A DNA stretch of 64,000 nucleotides from RPQJ01 sp963846885. GTDB lineage: Bacteria > Pseudomonadota > Gammaproteobacteria > Steroidobacterales > Steroidobacteraceae. Where the stretch lies: contig CAWJXS010000016.1 in NCBI GenBank assembly GCA_963846885.1, positions 23,702 to 87,701 of the forward strand, in the 5' to 3' direction. Made by a program: the position numbers and the translations under genes. Below the pieces are notes generated by a model that ran no database searches, was not told where the DNA came from, and worked only from the letters and a program-made list of their open reading frames with translations. The stretch's first letter is position 1, and every line of letters begins with the position of its first letter. This document shows, piece after piece, positions 15,506 through 23,801 of this stretch.

Positions 15506-17413
15506 ATGTCGCGCCCCGATCTCTATCCGTTGCTCACGCGCATCGAGGCGCCCTCGGACCTGCGCCAATTGCCAGAGTCCCAACTCGGCACCCTCGCAGA
15601 CGAGCTGCGCGAATTCCTGATCCAGACCGTCAGCCAGATGGGCGGGCACTTCGCGGCCGGCCTGGGCACCGTCGAACTCACCGTCGCCCTGCATTACGTT
15701 TTTGATACGCCGCGCGATCGTCTCGTCTGGGACGTGGGTCACCAGGCGTACCCGCACAAGGTGCTCACGGGCCGTCGCCAGCGCCTGCAGACGATCAAGC
15801 ACAAGGGCGGCCTCGCGCCCTTCCCGAGCCGTTTCGAGAGCGACTTCGACACCTTTGGCGTGGGGCACTCGAGCACGTCGATCAGCGCCGCGATCGGCAT
15901 GGCGCTGGCAGCCAAGGCGCAGGGCGAGAAGCGCCGCGTGGTCGCCGTGATCGGCGACGGCGCCATCACCGCGGGCCAGGCGTTCGAAGCGTTGAACCAT
16001 GCGGGCGCGCTCGACGCCAACGTGCTCGTCGTCCTGAACGACAACGACATGTCGATTTCCGAGAATGTCGGCGCGCTGTCGAATTACTTCGCACGCGTGC
16101 TCTCGGGCAAGACCTATGCGGCCCTGCGCGAAGGGGGCAAGAAGATCCTGCGGCGCATGCCCACGGTGTGGGAGCTCGCGCGCAGGTCGGAGGAACACTT
16201 CAAGGGCATGGTGCTGCCGGGCACGCTGTTCGAGGAAATGGGGTTCAACTACTTCGGGCCCATCGACGGTCACGACCTCGACATGCTGGTCAAGACGCTC
16301 ACCAACCTGCGCGATCTCGAAGGCCCGCAGTTCCTGCACGTCGTCACGCGCAAGGGCAAGGGCTACGCGCCTGCCGAAGCCGACCCGATCAAGTGGCACG
16401 GACCGGGTCCGTTCGATGCCGAAGCGGGCACGATCTTCAAGGAAAAGACGACCGGCCCGGTGTATTCGCAGGTCTTCGGCGATTGGCTGTGCGACATGGC
16501 GGGACTCGATCCGCGCGTCGTGGCCATCACTCCGGCGATGCGTGAAGGCTCTGGCCTCGTCGGCTATTCGAAGCGCTTCCCGGACCGCTACTTCGACGTG
16601 GCCATTGCCGAGCAGCACGCAGTGACGCTGGCAGCAGGCATGGCTTGCGAAGGCATGCGGCCCGTCGTTGCGATCTACTCGACGTTCCTGCAGCGCGCCT
16701 ACGACCAGCTGATCCACGACGTGGCCTTGCAGGAATTGCCGGTGACGTTCGCGATCGACCGCGGCGGCCTGGTGGGCGGCGACGGCGCGACGCACCAGGG
16801 CGCGTTCGACCTCTCGTTCCTGCGCTGCATCCCGAACATGGTGGTGATGGCGCCCGCCGACGAGAACGAATGCCGGCAGATGCTTTACACGTCAATCACG
16901 CTCAACGGTCCTGCCGCCGTGCGCTATCCGCGCGGCCAGGGGCCGGGCACGCCGATCGTCGCGCAGATGAGCGCGTTGCCGGTGGGCCGTGCCGAGATCC
17001 GGCGCGAAGGCCGCTCCGGTCTGTTGCTGCTGGCCTTCGGCACGATGGTGGCCCCGTGCGTTGCGCTGGCCGAAAAGCTGGACGCAACCCTGGTCAACAT
17101 GCGCTTCGTCAAACCACTCGACAGCGAGCTCGTTTGCCGGCTGGCAGTGAGCCACTCCTGCATCGTCACGCTGGAAGAGAATGTCGTCGCTGGCGGCGCT
17201 GGCAGCGCCGTGGCGGAATGCCTGGCCGCGCATGGGATCGATGCACGCGTCAATCACGTCGGCATCCCGGACCGGTTCATCGAACACGGCTCGCGCGAGG
17301 ACTGCCTCGTCATGGCCGGAATCGACGCGGCGGGCCTCGAAAAGCAGGTCCAGCGGATCTGGGGGGACCACCGTCCCGCCAGCCGGCCGGCCGTCGCCAC
17401 GCGGTTTTCCTGA
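15506..17413 (+). CDS. dxs: 1-deoxy-D-xylulose-5-phosphate synthase
   Basis: Thiamine-diphosphate enzyme joining pyruvate and glyceraldehyde-3-phosphate, the first step of the MEP isoprenoid pathway. Length is 635 residues. Visible motifs are WDVGHQAYPHKVLTGR, GVGHSSTSISAA, the ThDP/Mg motif starting at GDGAITAG, and the transketolase-type AEQHAVTLAAGMA with DRGGLVGGDGATHQG. It directly follows ispA. The ATG at 15506 gives the standard N-terminus. Confidence 0.98.
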   Translation: MSRPDLYPLLTRIEAPSDLRQLPESQLGTLADELREFLIQTVSQMGGHFAAGLGTVELTVALHYVFDTPRDRLVWDVGHQAYPHKVLTGRRQRLQTIKHKGGLAPFPSRFESDFDTFGVGHSSTSISAAIGMALAAKAQGEKRRVVAVIGDGAITAGQAFEALNHAGALDANVLVVLNDNDMSISENVGALSNYFARVLSGKTYAALREGGKKILRRMPTVWELARRSEEHFKGMVLPGTLFEEMGFNYFGPIDGHDLDMLVKTLTNLRDLEGPQFLHVVTRKGKGYAPAEADPIKWHGPGPFDAEAGTIFKEKTTGPVYSQVFGDWLCDMAGLDPRVVAITPAMREGSGLVGYSKRFPDRYFDVAIAEQHAVTLAAGMACEGMRPVVAIYSTFLQRAYDQLIHDVALQELPVTFAIDRGGLVGGDGATHQGAFDLSFLRCIPNMVVMAPADENECRQMLYTSITLNGPAAVRYPRGQGPGTPIVAQMSALPVGRAEIRREGRSGLLLLAFGTMVAPCVALAEKLDATLVNMRFVKPLDSELVCRLAVSHSCIVTLEENVVAGGAGSAVAECLAAHGIDARVNHVGIPDRFIEHGSREDCLVMAGIDAAGLEKQVQRIWGDHRPASRPAVATRFS

Positions 17414-17527
17414 GCCGTCGCGGGCATCCATCCGCCCCGATCCGATCCGGATGCCCTTCCGGGCAAGGCTGGTCCGAGTCTCGTATACTGCCTCTCCCGC
17501 GGGAATCCATGCCCTGCCCGCTGCCGA

Positions 17528-18406
17528 ATGAACGACGACACCCCCCGACCGGATCCCAGCCGCATGAGTCGCCCTTCCCAAACGCTCGGCCCGACGCTCG
17601 GCAGCGCCAGCGTGACGCCCATCGAGGACGTCCAGGGCCGGTCCGACGCGCGCCAGATCCCGATCAACAAGGTCGGCATCAAGGACGTGTACCACCCGGT
17701 GCGCGTGCGTGACCGCGCCGGCGGCGACCAGCACACCGTCGCGAACTTCAACATGTACGTGGCCCTGCCCCACAATTTCAAGGGCACGCACATGTCACGG
17801 TTCGTCGAGATCCTGCACCTGCACGAGCGCGAACTGTCGGTCGAGTCGTTCCGCGCGATGCTGTCGGAGATGACCGAGCGCCTCGATGCGACCACGGGTC
17901 ACATCGAGATGACGTTCCCCTACTTCGTGATGAAGCAGGCACCGGTCACCAAGGTCGAAAGCGTCGTCAAATACGACGCGAGCCTGATCGGCGAGATCGT
18001 GGATGGCGTCGAGCAGATGTGGATCCGCGTCGTGGTCGCGGCAACCAGCCTGTGCCCGTGCTCCAAGCGCATCTCGGATTACGGCGCGCACAACCAGCGC
18101 TCGCACATCACGATCAAGGCGCGCGTGCGCGAGCATGTCTGGATCGAGGAACTGATCGACATCGCCGAGCAGGAAGCGTCGTGCGAAGTGTTCGGCATTC
18201 TCAAGCGGCCGGACGAGAAGTACGTGACCGAGCGCGCGTACGACAACCCGAAGTTCGTCGAGGACATCGTCCGCGACGTGGCGGTGCGGCTGAACGCCGA
18301 AGAACGCGTGCTGGCGTACGTGGTCGAAGCGGAGAACTTCGAGTCGATCCACAACCACAGCGCGTATGCGTTGATTGAGAAGGATAAGGAAGGGGTTAGG
18401 GGCTAG
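17528..18406 (+). CDS. folE2: GTP cyclohydrolase FolE2 (type IB)
   Basis: Catalyses GTP to 7,8-dihydroneopterin triphosphate for folate; type IB replaces or backs up FolE. Length is 292 residues. Type IB motifs are visible: DVYHPVRV, ATSLCPCSKRIS, GAHNQRSH and ESIHNHSAYA. The last few residues (KEGVRG) and the TAG stop are encoded by the repeat element at 18387, so the element appears to have reshaped the C-terminus. There is a 114-nt gap from dxs with a TATACT sequence at 17484-17489 but no good -35. FolE2 genes are often induced by zinc limitation; no Zur site was recognised here. Confidence 0.95.
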   Translation: MNDDTPRPDPSRMSRPSQTLGPTLGSASVTPIEDVQGRSDARQIPINKVGIKDVYHPVRVRDRAGGDQHTVANFNMYVALPHNFKGTHMSRFVEILHLHERELSVESFRAMLSEMTERLDATTGHIEMTFPYFVMKQAPVTKVESVVKYDASLIGEIVDGVEQMWIRVVVAATSLCPCSKRISDYGAHNQRSHITIKARVREHVWIEELIDIAEQEASCEVFGILKRPDEKYVTERAYDNPKFVEDIVRDVAVRLNAEERVLAYVVEAENFESIHNHSAYALIEKDKEGVRG

Positions 18407-18660
18407 GGGCTAGGAAGGACAGGAAGGACAGGAAGGACAGCGAAGGCTTCGCGACCGCATTCACCTGCTCGCACGCGCCTGTGCAATTCGAGTTCGAACC
18501 AAAAAAAGGGCGCCGATGGCGCCCTTTTTTGTTTAGATGCAGATTCCGGGATCTGGTCGGATCTGCAAGTGCAAGCGGTGGTGCGGCTAGCGCCATTCCT
18601 TCCTGCCCTTCCTGCCCCTGCCCCTGTCCTTCCTAGCCCCTAACCCCTAGCCCCTTTCCT
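18387..18660. repeat. convergent-junction inverted repeat, copy B
   Basis: The arms at 18387-18424 and 18623-18660 are near-perfect reverse complements over about 38 nt. Each is built of three 7-nt GGGGCTA/GGGGTTA units plus GGAAGGACA. Further 9-mers extend the left arm to about 18437, and C/T-rich units extend the right arm leftwards. The left arm overlaps the folE2 stop codon. The central part holds an intrinsic terminator at 18501-18530. It lies between convergent folE2 and the kinase gene, as copies A and C lie between other convergent pairs. Confidence 0.88.
18501..18530. terminator. bidirectional intrinsic terminator
   Basis: Seven A residues, then stem GGGCGCC / GGCGCCC with a 3-nt loop, then six T residues. 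The symmetric A/T tails make it a good rho-independent terminator in both directions for folE2 (plus) and the kinase operon (minus). It sits inside repeat copy B. Confidence 0.9.
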
Positions 18661-18670
18661 CGCCCCTCCC

Positions 18671-19996
18671 CTACTTCTTCCCCCGCTGCAGCCGCCCGAT
18701 CAGCTCGCGCAGGAACACCTTGTTGAACCGCAGCTGGCAGGAAATCGACGCCTGCTCGAGCAGAGTCGCCGTCACCTTGAGCATCGTCAGCGGGGTCTCA
18801 GCCTCGACGATCGTGTCGCGCCGCGAACCTTCCGCGTAACCCGCTTCACCGAAGCACCCACCAGCCGGCACGCGACCGATGATGTCGCCGCCACGGCTCA
18901 GTCGCACCGTGCCCGACACCACGATGTAAAACCGGTCGTCGATGTCGCCGGGGCGCAGCACGGACTCGCCGGGCTGGCAGTCGGTCCACACGCCGGCGCG
19001 CATCACCTCGCGGATCTCGCCGTGCGAGAAATCGTGGAAGAAGCGCAGCTTGCGCATCACCGCGAAGCGTTCTTCGTCGTCGATCTCGGCCTGCGTCGCA
19101 CGCAGCTTCTGGTGCACGCGCGTCAACTCAGCCGCAAACTCGGTGCCGGTGCGGTACCGGTTGCCAGGTTCTTTCTCGAGCGCGCGCTTGACGACTTCCT
19201 CGAGTTCCTCGGGTATCTCTGCCCGGATGCTGCGCAGCGATTCCGCCTCCGACTGCACGACCTGCCGCAGCAGCTTGCCGAGCGCACCGGCCCTGAACGG
19301 CCGCTGTCCGCACAGCATTTCGTACATCACCGCGCCCAGCGAATAGAGATCGGAGCGGGCGTCGAGTTCCAGCCCCTGGACCTGCTCCGGCGACATGTAC
19401 GCCGGGCTGCCGGCCACGCCTTCGAGCCGCGAGACATCGGAGTCTGCGACCAGGGCGATGCCGAAATCGACGATGCGCACGTCGCCTTCCTGCGTCAGCA
19501 GGATGTTCGACGGCTTGATGTCGCGATGCACGACACCGCGCGAATGCGCGTAATGCAGCGCCTTCGCGCACTTGTACATGATGGCCACGACCTGGTCGAT
19601 CGGCAGCAGGCTGCCCGCGCGGCAGTACGCGCTCAGCGTGCGCGCGCCGTGCACGTGCTCGGTGACCACGTAGCGGCGGCCATCTTCTTCGCCCGCGTCG
19701 AAGATCGGGACGATGTTCGGATGCTGCAGCTTGCCGACCATCTTTGCCTCGCCCATGAACATGCGGCGGGCATTGCGGCCTTCGGCGTCGTCGCCGCTGG
19801 TCGCGTGATAAAGCTTGATCGCGACGTCGCGGCCATAGAACGGATCGTGCGACAGGTACACCGTGCCGGTGCTGCCGCGGCCCACTTCATGCACGACGTA
19901 ATACTTGCCGATGCGCTCGGGGGCGAGCGAAGGCGGCTCCATCGTCTGTGTCTGGGCGTGCATGTCCTGGCGGGGCAGTGAAATGGCTTCTGTCAC
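18671..19996 (-). CDS. cytosolic Ser/Thr protein kinase with C-terminal cyclic-nucleotide-binding domain
   Basis: A 441-residue Hanks-type kinase with no TM segment. Kinase motifs are complete: GRGSTGTVYL, the AIKLY lysine, HRDIKPSNILL, DFGIAL and SPAYMSPEQ. A linker follows, then a cNMP-binding fold at about 320-440 (FYIVVSGTVRLSRGGDIIGRV and GGCFGEAGYAEG). This suggests kinase output gated by cAMP, cGMP or a related ligand, though the phosphate-binding cassette was only judged by eye. The GTG at 19996 overlaps the pgpA stop (GTGA), indicating translational coupling; an ATG 11 codons later is an alternative. It is the last gene of the rib-nusB-thiL-pgpA run, an unusual companion for a kinase. 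Confidence 0.88.
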   Translation of the reverse strand: MTEAISLPRQDMHAQTQTMEPPSLAPERIGKYYVVHEVGRGSTGTVYLSHDPFYGRDVAIKLYHATSGDDAEGRNARRMFMGEAKMVGKLQHPNIVPIFDAGEEDGRRYVVTEHVHGARTLSAYCRAGSLLPIDQVVAIMYKCAKALHYAHSRGVVHRDIKPSNILLTQEGDVRIVDFGIALVADSDVSRLEGVAGSPAYMSPEQVQGLELDARSDLYSLGAVMYEMLCGQRPFRAGALGKLLRQVVQSEAESLRSIRAEIPEELEEVVKRALEKEPGNRYRTGTEFAAELTRVHQKLRATQAEIDDEERFAVMRKLRFFHDFSHGEIREVMRAGVWTDCQPGESVLRPGDIDDRFYIVVSGTVRLSRGGDIIGRVPAGGCFGEAGYAEGSRRDTIVEAETPLTMLKVTATLLEQASISCQLRFNKVFLRELIGRLQRGKK

Positions 19997-20511
19997 GTGT
20001 AGTTCTTGATCAGCAGTAACAGGGCGACAGCCATGAGGGCTGCCATCACGTCGTCGAGCATAATTCCGAGCCCACCCCGCATTCCGTGATCGACCTCGCG
20101 GATCGGCCAGGGCTTCCAGATGTCGAAGAGCCGGAACAAGGCGAAAGCGAGCGCGATTCCCCACCAGGTAGCCGGCGCAGCCAGACAGACCAGCATCATC
20201 CCGGCCACCTCGTCCCACACGATGGCCGGATGGTCGTGCACACCCAGCCGCCTGGCGCTCTCACCGCAGATCCAGATGCCCGCGATCGTCGCGAACACGG
20301 TGATGGCGGCTGCCGTCCACCACCCGAGCGGTGCAATGGCCAACCCGAACAGCAACCCGACCACCGACCCGAACGTTCCAGGCGCGACCGGCGCCAGCCC
20401 CGAGCCGAAACCCAGCGCGAGCAGGTGCACGGGATCGCGCAGCGCCGCAACGGGAACCGGAATGCGGTCGCGCTTGTGCGGCGCCCCGGCGTCAGGTGGC
20501 GAAGTGGTCAT
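19993..20511 (-). CDS. pgpA: phosphatidylglycerophosphatase A
   Basis: Inner-membrane lipid phosphatase making phosphatidylglycerol from its phosphate. About 172 residues with several hydrophobic helices. Family blocks are GSGLAPVAPGTFGSVVG, AGIWICGESARRLGVHDHP, WDEVAGM, and the C-terminal IREVDHGMRGGLGIMLDD. The ATG at 20511 is chosen; it overlaps the end of thiL by 20 nt, and one six codons upstream is possible. The thiL-pgpA order downstream of nusB is conserved in gammaproteobacteria. Confidence 0.94.
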   Translation of the reverse strand: MTTSPPDAGAPHKRDRIPVPVAALRDPVHLLALGFGSGLAPVAPGTFGSVVGLLFGLAIAPLGWWTAAAITVFATIAGIWICGESARRLGVHDHPAIVWDEVAGMMLVCLAAPATWWGIALAFALFRLFDIWKPWPIREVDHGMRGGLGIMLDDVMAALMAVALLLLIKNYT

Positions 20512-21451
20512 AGCCGGTCCCCGCGACATTCACCGCTGCACCATCGCGCCTGCATTCCACACCCGCGCCCGCAACCATCGTGCCGATGCACCGCAAGCTG
20601 CAACCCGCCGCTTCCGCGAGGCGCGGAATGAGCCCGAAATGATCGGATGGCAGGGTGAACAGCAGTTCGTAATCGTCACCGCCGTGCAGCACGAGCCGCT
20701 CCTGCTCCGCCAACGGATACCCAGCGAGTTCCGGTGCGATGGGCAGCCGCTCGAGGTCGATGCAGGCGCGCAGCCCGCTTGCCTGCGCCAGTTTGCCGAG
20801 ATCACCCAGCAGGCCGTCGGAGACGTCCATCGCGGCCGTGGCAACTCCGCGCAGCGCGCGGCCCAGCGCGAGCCGCGGCTCGGCGCGCAGGAACCGGCGC
20901 ACGCGGGCGTCCTTCGCATCGAACGTCAACCGTCCTGCCTGCAGTTCCTCGAGCCCGGCTGCGGCCACGCCCGGCGCACCCGACACGAACACCAGGTCGC
21001 CCTTGCGCGCGCCAGAGCGACGCAAGGCCTCGGCGGGCGGCACGAAACCCAGGATTTCGACGGTGATGACCAACGGCCCCGCCACGGTGTCACCGCCAAC
21101 CAATGCAACGCCGTGGCGTTCGGCCAGTGCGTGCAGTCCCTCTGCGAAAGCAGACAGCCACCGCTCGTCCGCCTCTGGCAGCGAAAGCGACAGCAATGCC
21201 CAGGCCGGCTCGGCGCCCATCGCAGCGAGGTCGCTCAGGTTGACGGCAAGCGCCTGGTGGCCGATGGCCGCGGCTGGCGTACCCGCCAGGAAATGCCGGC
21301 CTTCGACCAGCGTATCGGTGGCCGCTACCAGCGCCTGCCCGGCGGGCGGCAGCAGTAGCGCTGCGTCGTCACCCACGCCGAGCAGCACGTCACGACGCGC
21401 CGTGCTGCGCGCAAAGTACCGGGCAATGATGTCGAACTCACCGAGGGGCAC
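20492..21451 (-). CDS. thiL: thiamine-monophosphate kinase
   Basis: Phosphorylates thiamine monophosphate to the active cofactor thiamine diphosphate, which Dxs needs. Length is 319 residues. Visible PurM-like superfamily motifs are GVGDDAALL, ATDTLVEGRHF, LSDLAAMGA, GGDTVAG, DVSDGLLGDLG and HGGDDYELLFT. It follows nusB by about 30 nt on the same strand and overlaps pgpA. No oddities seen. Confidence 0.97.
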   Translation of the reverse strand: MPLGEFDIIARYFARSTARRDVLLGVGDDAALLLPPAGQALVAATDTLVEGRHFLAGTPAAAIGHQALAVNLSDLAAMGAEPAWALLSLSLPEADERWLSAFAEGLHALAERHGVALVGGDTVAGPLVITVEILGFVPPAEALRRSGARKGDLVFVSGAPGVAAAGLEELQAGRLTFDAKDARVRRFLRAEPRLALGRALRGVATAAMDVSDGLLGDLGKLAQASGLRACIDLERLPIAPELAGYPLAEQERLVLHGGDDYELLFTLPSDHFGLIPRLAEAAGCSLRCIGTMVAGAGVECRRDGAAVNVAGTGYDHFAT

Positions 21452-21481
21452 GCGGGCTCCGGCGATGCGATGGCGGCGTTG

Positions 21482-21952
21482 TTACTTCGCGGGCGTCCGT
21501 CGCGACGCGGCCTGCTGCTCGGCGGCGCGCAACTCGCGGGCCGCGCGGTCGAGCACAGCGTTGATGAACTTATGGCCGTCGGTCGCGCCGAATTTCTTGG
21601 CGAGCTCGACGCCTTCGTTCAGCACGACGCGATACGGCACCTCGACGTGCGCGCGCAGTTCCTCGACGCCGATCATGAGTACCGCGTGCTCGACGGGGTC
21701 GAGCTGGCCCACCGGGCGATCGAGCCACTGCGCGAGCAGTGCGTCGATGGCCTCTGCGCCTTCGATCGCGCCCTGCAACAAGGCCTTGAAGTAGTCGGGA
21801 TCGACTTCGGGGTAGCCCTCGTCGGCCGTGTACTGGTTGCGCAACTCGGGGAACGAATGGCCTGTGAGCTGCCACTGGTACAGCGCCTGCAGCGCCAGTC
21901 GGCGGGCCAGGCTGCGCGCGCGCGCGGAGCGATCACCGCGGGGTGCCGCCAC
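21482..21952 (-). CDS. nusB: transcription antitermination factor NusB
   Basis: An all-helical RNA-binding protein of 156 residues that acts with NusE on rRNA antitermination. The family core is clear: ARRLALQALYQW near the N-terminus, then VGQLDPVEHAVLMIGVEEL and PYRVVLNEGVELAKKFG followed by a GHKFINAVLD block. The start codon is one base from the ribH stop, so the genes are tightly coupled. An Ala-rich tail follows the core. Confidence 0.96.
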   Translation of the reverse strand: MAAPRGDRSARARSLARRLALQALYQWQLTGHSFPELRNQYTADEGYPEVDPDYFKALLQGAIEGAEAIDALLAQWLDRPVGQLDPVEHAVLMIGVEELRAHVEVPYRVVLNEGVELAKKFGATDGHKFINAVLDRAARELRAAEQQAASRRTPAK

Positions 21953-21953
21953 T

Positions 21954-22430
21954 TCAGACGTCCAGCCGGCGCATCAGGTTGGCGAGTTCCAGCGCCACGA
22001 GCGCCGCATCCGCGCCCTTGTTGCCTGCCTTGGTGCCGGCACGCTCGACAGCCTGCTCGATCGTGTCGGTCGTGAGCACGCCGAACGCGATCGGCACGCC
22101 GGTGTCGTCCGCGGCCCGTGCCAGGCCCGAGGCGCACTGGCTGCAGACGTAGTCGAAATGCGGCGTCGCGCCACGGATGACGGCGCCGAGGGCCACGATC
22201 GCGTCGCAGCGCTTCGCAGCTGCAACCCGGCGCGCGATGAAAGGCAGGTCGTACGCGCCAGGCACGCGGATGATCTCGATCTGCTTCTCGCTGGCGCCAT
22301 GGCGCAGCAGCGCGTCGACCGCGCCGCGGATCAGGTTTTCGACGATCGCGTCGTTGAAGCGCGCCGCCAGGATCGTGATGCGCAGGTCGCGCGCGATCAC
22401 GTCGCCGTGCAGGGTGCGGATGTTATCCAT
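21954..22430 (-). CDS. ribH: 6,7-dimethyl-8-ribityllumazine synthase
   Basis: Penultimate riboflavin step: condenses the RibB product (dihydroxybutanone phosphate) with the pyrimidine made through RibD. Length is 158 residues. Family motifs are ARFNDAIVENLI, VPGAYDLPF, ALGAVIRGATPHFDYV (containing the active-site histidine) and PIAFGVLTTDTIEQA. It lies between ribBX (13-nt gap) and nusB (1-nt gap) in one minus-strand transcript. Confidence 0.97.
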   Translation of the reverse strand: MDNIRTLHGDVIARDLRITILAARFNDAIVENLIRGAVDALLRHGASEKQIEIIRVPGAYDLPFIARRVAAAKRCDAIVALGAVIRGATPHFDYVCSQCASGLARAADDTGVPIAFGVLTTDTIEQAVERAGTKAGNKGADAALVALELANLMRRLDV

Positions 22431-22443
22431 CAGGTTCTGCTCC

Positions 22444-23547
22444 TCAATCCACGTATTCGGCGACTTCGAGGCCGAACGCTGAAAGTCCGTGCATCTGCTT
22501 CGGCGCGCTCAACACGCGCATGGTGCGCACCCCGAGGTCGCGCAGGATCTGTGCGCCGATGCCGTAGGTGCGTAATACCTGGGCTCCCCGCGCCGGACTC
22601 GCGGCGGCAGCGGAAGGATTGGCCGACCGCACGGCCTCGGCGATCTCGAGCGGGCTCTCGTGCGGACGCAGCAGCACGATGATCCCCGAGCCTTCGCGCG
22701 CGATGCGTTCGATGGCGCCCCGCAGGGACCAGCTGTGGCTTTCTTCGATCGAGCCGACGAGGTCACGCACCGTATCCTTCAGGTGCACACGCACCAGCGG
22801 CGCCTGCTCGGAAGCTGGATTGCCCCGCACCAGCGCCAGGTGGACGGTGCTGTTCACATGGTCTTCGTAGCAGAACAACCGGAAAGGACCGAAGTCGGTC
22901 TCGATCTGCCGGTCGGCGATGCGCTCGACCGAGCGCTCCTTCTCGAGCCGGTAACGGATCAGGTCGGCGATCGTGCCGATCTTGATGTCGTGCTCGCGCG
23001 CGAACTTCTCGAGATCGGGGCGGCGCGCCATCGTGCCATCGTCGTTCAGGATCTCGACGATCACCGCTGCAGGCTCGAGGCCCGCGAGGCGAGCCAGATC
23101 GCACCCCGCCTCCGTGTGGCCGGCGCGCGTGAGCACGCCGCCGGGTTGTGCCATGAGCGGAAAGATGTGTCCGGGCTGGCGCAGGTCTTCCGCGCGAGCC
23201 GTCGCGCCGACGGCCGTCTGGATGGTGTGCGCGCGGTCGTACGCCGAGATGCCGGTCGTGACGCCCTCGGCGGCCTCGATCGACAACGTGAAGTTGGTGC
23301 GCTGGTCGGCGTCGGTGTCGCTGACCATCAGCGGCAGCCGCAGCTGGCGGCAGCGGTCGCGCGTGAGCGTCAGGCAGATCAGGCCGCGGCCGTAGCGCGC
23401 CATGAAGTTCACGTCCTCGGGACGGACCTTGGTGGCAGCCATGATCAGGTCGCCTTCGTTCTCGCGGTCCTCGTCGTCCATGATGACGACCATCCGCCCT
23501 TGCCGGATGTCGTCGAGGATTTCGTCGATGGAGTTCAGAGGGCTCAT
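22444..23547 (-). CDS. ribBX: RibBX: dihydroxybutanone-phosphate synthase fused to a non-catalytic RibA-like domain
   Basis: About 367 residues. The N-terminal half (1-205) is a complete RibB: MDDEDRENEGDLI, RYGRGLICL, the serine/threonine substrate loop, and HTEAGCDLARLAG. The C-terminal half aligns with GTP cyclohydrolase II but lacks the zinc-binding cysteine cluster (C-x10-C-x-C) of active RibA; the corresponding stretch reads LKDTVRDLVGSIEESHSWSL. This matches the RibBX variant described in Proteobacteria, which needs a separate ribA. Start chosen at the ATG before SPLNSIDEIL; ATGs at 23559 and 23568 would add up to seven residues. No FMN riboswitch was recognised in the 250 nt upstream. 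Confidence 0.88.
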   Translation of the reverse strand: MSPLNSIDEILDDIRQGRMVVIMDDEDRENEGDLIMAATKVRPEDVNFMARYGRGLICLTLTRDRCRQLRLPLMVSDTDADQRTNFTLSIEAAEGVTTGISAYDRAHTIQTAVGATARAEDLRQPGHIFPLMAQPGGVLTRAGHTEAGCDLARLAGLEPAAVIVEILNDDGTMARRPDLEKFAREHDIKIGTIADLIRYRLEKERSVERIADRQIETDFGPFRLFCYEDHVNSTVHLALVRGNPASEQAPLVRVHLKDTVRDLVGSIEESHSWSLRGAIERIAREGSGIIVLLRPHESPLEIAEAVRSANPSAAAASPARGAQVLRTYGIGAQILRDLGVRTMRVLSAPKQMHGLSAFGLEVAEYVD

Positions 23548-23801
23548 TACGAATCGCATCCAAGCCATTGAATATTAGCAGTTTAGGTTAGCCGTCACGA
23601 TGACCGACCCGCACTTGCGGCGCGCAGTTTAGCAGGGGCGCGCATGGAAGTCGGGCCGGCCGCACGGAATCACTCGACGCGACAAAGGCTTGCCGCAGGA
23701 ACGGAGTCGACCCGGCCGGGCTCGCCGGTTAGAGTCGTGCCCGGCTCGTGACCCTGCCCACGACGGGCCCGCCACCCCATCCTGGGCACGACGGAGCCTT
23801 C

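Noticed and set aside
23569..23801. FMN riboswitch upstream of ribBX
   Set aside because: The conserved RFN core was not found on the minus strand in this gap.
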